Shown: in pieces, positions 5,304 through 7,030 of the stretch
Numbering within the stretch: the stretch's first letter is position 1
Layout of the letters: the number at the start of each line of letters is the position of its first letter
Assembly (NCBI GenBank): GCA_002500765.1
Contig: DLSX01000204.1
Span: forward strand, 2,819-9,848
DNA length: 7,030 bases
Direction: 5' to 3'
From: Neorhizobium sp. UBA7851
GTDB lineage: Bacteria; Pseudomonadota; Alphaproteobacteria; Rhizobiales; Rhizobiaceae
The notes under the pieces: model-generated
What the model was told of the DNA's origin: nothing
Databases searched by the model: none
The model's input: only the letters and a program-made list of their open reading frames with translations
Made by a program: the position numbers and the translations under genes

Positions 5304-6998
5304 ATGACCACTCGCCTCGAAACCCTCATCGATCAGGGCACCGGCCGCGAGCCCGCGGATATCGTGCTGAAAGGCGGCAAATTCTTCGACCTCGTCACCG
5401 GTGAACTCGTCGCCTCCGACATCGCCATCTGCGGCGATCGCATCGTCGGCACTTATGGCGACTACACTGGCAAGACCGAGATCGACATTTCGGGAAAGGT
5501 CGTCGTTCCGGGTTTCATCGACACCCACCTCCACATCGAATCCTCCCTCGTCACGCCCCACGAATTCGACCGCTGCGTTCTGCCCTATGGCGTGACGACC
5601 GCGATCTGCGACCCGCACGAGATCGCCAATGTCATCGGCGAGGAAGGCATACGCTATTTCCTCGACTCGTCGCTCGAAACGATCATGGACATCCGCGTCC
5701 AGCTCTCATCCTGCGTGCCGGCCACCCATCTGGAAACGGCAGGCGCCGACCTGCCGATCGAAAAGCTGCTCCCCTTCCGCGATCACCCCAAGGTCATCGG
5801 CCTTGCCGAATTCATGAATTTCCCCGGCGTCATCCACAAGGATCCCGTCTGCCTCGCCAAGCTCGACGCGTTTTACGGCGACCATATCGATGGCCATGCC
5901 CCGCTTCTGCGCGGCAATGACCTCAACGGCTATCTTGCCGCCGGCATCCGCACGGAACATGAATCGACGACCGCCGAGGAGGCGATGGAAAAGATCCGCA
6001 AGGGCATGCATGTGCTCGTCCGCGAAGGCTCCGTCTCCAAGGATCTCGAAGCGCTGATGCCGATCATCACCGAACGCCTGTCGCCCTATCTGGCGCTCTG
6101 CACCGACGACCGTAACCCGCTCGACATCGCAGAACAGGGCCATCTCGACTATATGATCCGCACCGCGATCAGGGCCGGCGTAGAACCTCTCGCCATCTAT
6201 CGCGCAGCCTCGATCTCGGCCGCAAAGGCCTTCGGCCTACGTGATCGCGGCCTCGTCGCCCCTGGCTGGCGTGCCGATCTCGTCGTCATCGACACGCTCG
6301 AAAACTGCAAGGCCGAGATCGTCTTCTCCGCCGGCAGAAAGGTCACCGACGAGCTCTTCGCTACCCGCAAGCCGGTCGCCCCGGTTGGCCTCGACAGCGT
6401 CAAGGCGCGTCCCGTCCAGGCCATGCATTTCGGCGTCCCCTATTCTGAAAGCGAAACGCCGGTGATCGGCGTCATGCCCGGAAAGATCATCACCGAACAT
6501 CGCCGTTACCGCCTGCCCGCCGCCGGCAATCAGGCGGGGGTCGATCTTGCCCGCGACATCATCAAGGTCGCCGTCATCGAGCGCCATGGCAAGAACGGCA
6601 ACCACGCCAACGGCTTCGTCCAGGGCTTTGGCCTGAAGAAGGGCGCGATCGCCTCGACCGTCGGCCATGACAGCCACAATATCTGTGTCGTCGGTGTCTC
6701 CGAGGACGACATGGCGCTCGCCGCCAATCGCCTTGGCGAGATCAAGGGCGGCTTCGTCGTCGTGGAGGATGGCAAGGTCACCGGCGAAATCGCCTTGCCC
6801 ATCGCCGGCCTGATGAGTCTCGAACCTTACGAATGGGTGCGCGACACGCTGCACGACTTGAGAAAACACGCCTATGCCCTTGGAACGACTCTGGAAGAAC
6901 CATTTCTGCAGGTCGCTTTCCTGCCTCTGCCCGTCATCCCGCACCTGAAGATTTCCGACAAGGGAATGGTGGATGTGGACAAGTTCCAGCTGATCTGA
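5304..6998 (+). CDS. ade: Adenine deaminase (Ade type)
   Basis: This 564-residue cytosolic metal-dependent enzyme converts adenine to hypoxanthine and ammonia in purine salvage. It is an amidohydrolase-superfamily protein. An N-terminal beta segment (about residues 17-68) precedes the TIM barrel with THLHIES (His75, His77, Glu79), CDPHEIANV (His105), LAEFMNFPGV (Glu169), DGHAP (His198), EHEST (His219) and CTDDR (Asp268/Asp269), the expected metal and catalytic positions. The barrel ends with APGWRADLVVID. The adenine-deaminase C-terminal domain includes ERHG (426-429), GFVQGFGLKKGAIAST and GHDSHNICVVG (454-464). The length is near that of E. coli Ade (about 588). The ATG at 5304 has AGGAG at 5293-5297, six bases upstream. 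The gene follows the dehydratase by 98 bases on the same strand, so co-transcription is possible but not assured. Adenine as substrate is family knowledge; no residue loss is apparent. Confidence 0.93.
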   Translation: MTTRLETLIDQGTGREPADIVLKGGKFFDLVTGELVASDIAICGDRIVGTYGDYTGKTEIDISGKVVVPGFIDTHLHIESSLVTPHEFDRCVLPYGVTTAICDPHEIANVIGEEGIRYFLDSSLETIMDIRVQLSSCVPATHLETAGADLPIEKLLPFRDHPKVIGLAEFMNFPGVIHKDPVCLAKLDAFYGDHIDGHAPLLRGNDLNGYLAAGIRTEHESTTAEEAMEKIRKGMHVLVREGSVSKDLEALMPIITERLSPYLALCTDDRNPLDIAEQGHLDYMIRTAIRAGVEPLAIYRAASISAAKAFGLRDRGLVAPGWRADLVVIDTLENCKAEIVFSAGRKVTDELFATRKPVAPVGLDSVKARPVQAMHFGVPYSESETPVIGVMPGKIITEHRRYRLPAAGNQAGVDLARDIIKVAVIERHGKNGNHANGFVQGFGLKKGAIASTVGHDSHNICVVGVSEDDMALAANRLGEIKGGFVVVEDGKVTGEIALPIAGLMSLEPYEWVRDTLHDLRKHAYALGTTLEEPFLQVAFLPLPVIPHLKISDKGMVDVDKFQLI

Positions 6999-7008
6999 GC
7001 GCCGTCGA

Positions 7009-7030
7009 GCAGCCCCTCATCCGCCTGCCG
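7009..7030. repeat. Possible edge of a dispersed rhizobial intergenic repeat
   Basis: The final bases, GAGCAGCCCCTCATCCGCCT and on, resemble the start of a palindromic element that I recall as very common between genes in Rhizobium, Agrobacterium and Sinorhizobium (RIME-like mosaic elements). It begins about ten bases after the ade stop, a usual place for them. Only one arm is in the window, so the inverted partner cannot be checked. Confidence 0.4.

Noticed and set aside
6237..6944. Long minus-strand open frame inside ade
   Set aside because: It is an antisense shadow caused by the strong third-position GC bias of ade; the Asp/Gly-rich peptide has no domain.
1..7030. An undescribed multi-gene defence or mobile system
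   Set aside because: Every sizeable gene belongs to a known metabolic, transport or regulatory family, and there are no integrase, transposase, toxin-antitoxin, CRISPR or phage signs.

Overview
The window looks like a stretch of rhizobial chromosome (Rhizobiaceae: Rhizobium, Agrobacterium or Sinorhizobium type). The reasons are high GC with a strong C/G bias at third codon positions, a ChoV-type choline transporter ATPase, an ArsR-fold regulator very close to the nodulation regulator NolR as I remember it, a LivJ/LivK-type amino-acid binding protein, and an Ade-type adenine deaminase. I see no phage, insertion sequence, CRISPR array, tRNA or rRNA. All assignments come from reading motifs and remembered family sequences; no database search was run.

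Layout. Positions 1-669 hold the 3' end of choV (+), the ATPase of a choline importer whose other genes should lie upstream. Positions 790-1506 encode a HugZ-family split-barrel protein (+). Positions 1635-1955 are nolR (+), preceded by a match to the remembered NolR operator consensus and followed by a strong terminator. A 474-base non-coding gap (2010-2483) leads to livK (2484-3587, +), a secreted branched-chain or general amino-acid binding protein with no permease genes beside it and its own UUCG-loop terminator. Convergent to it is an Lrp/AsnC regulator (3689-4150, -). Divergent from that regulator is a fold-type II PLP enzyme of the serine/threonine dehydratase group (4249-5205, +), and then adenine deaminase ade (5304-6998, +). 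The last 20 or so bases look like the edge of a dispersed rhizobial intergenic repeat.

How the genes fit together. Most of the window concerns nitrogen compounds: uptake of choline and amino acids, deamination of a hydroxy-amino acid, and deamination of adenine. The Lrp-like gene faces the dehydratase gene across 98 bases that contain two inverted repeats, the usual arrangement for a regulator and its target. nolR probably represses itself. I see no undescribed multi-gene system. The items most worth checking are regulatory: the NolR boxes, the palindrome-rich leader before livK, the six-codon ORF overlapping the dehydratase start, and the tandem 16-bp repeat before ade.
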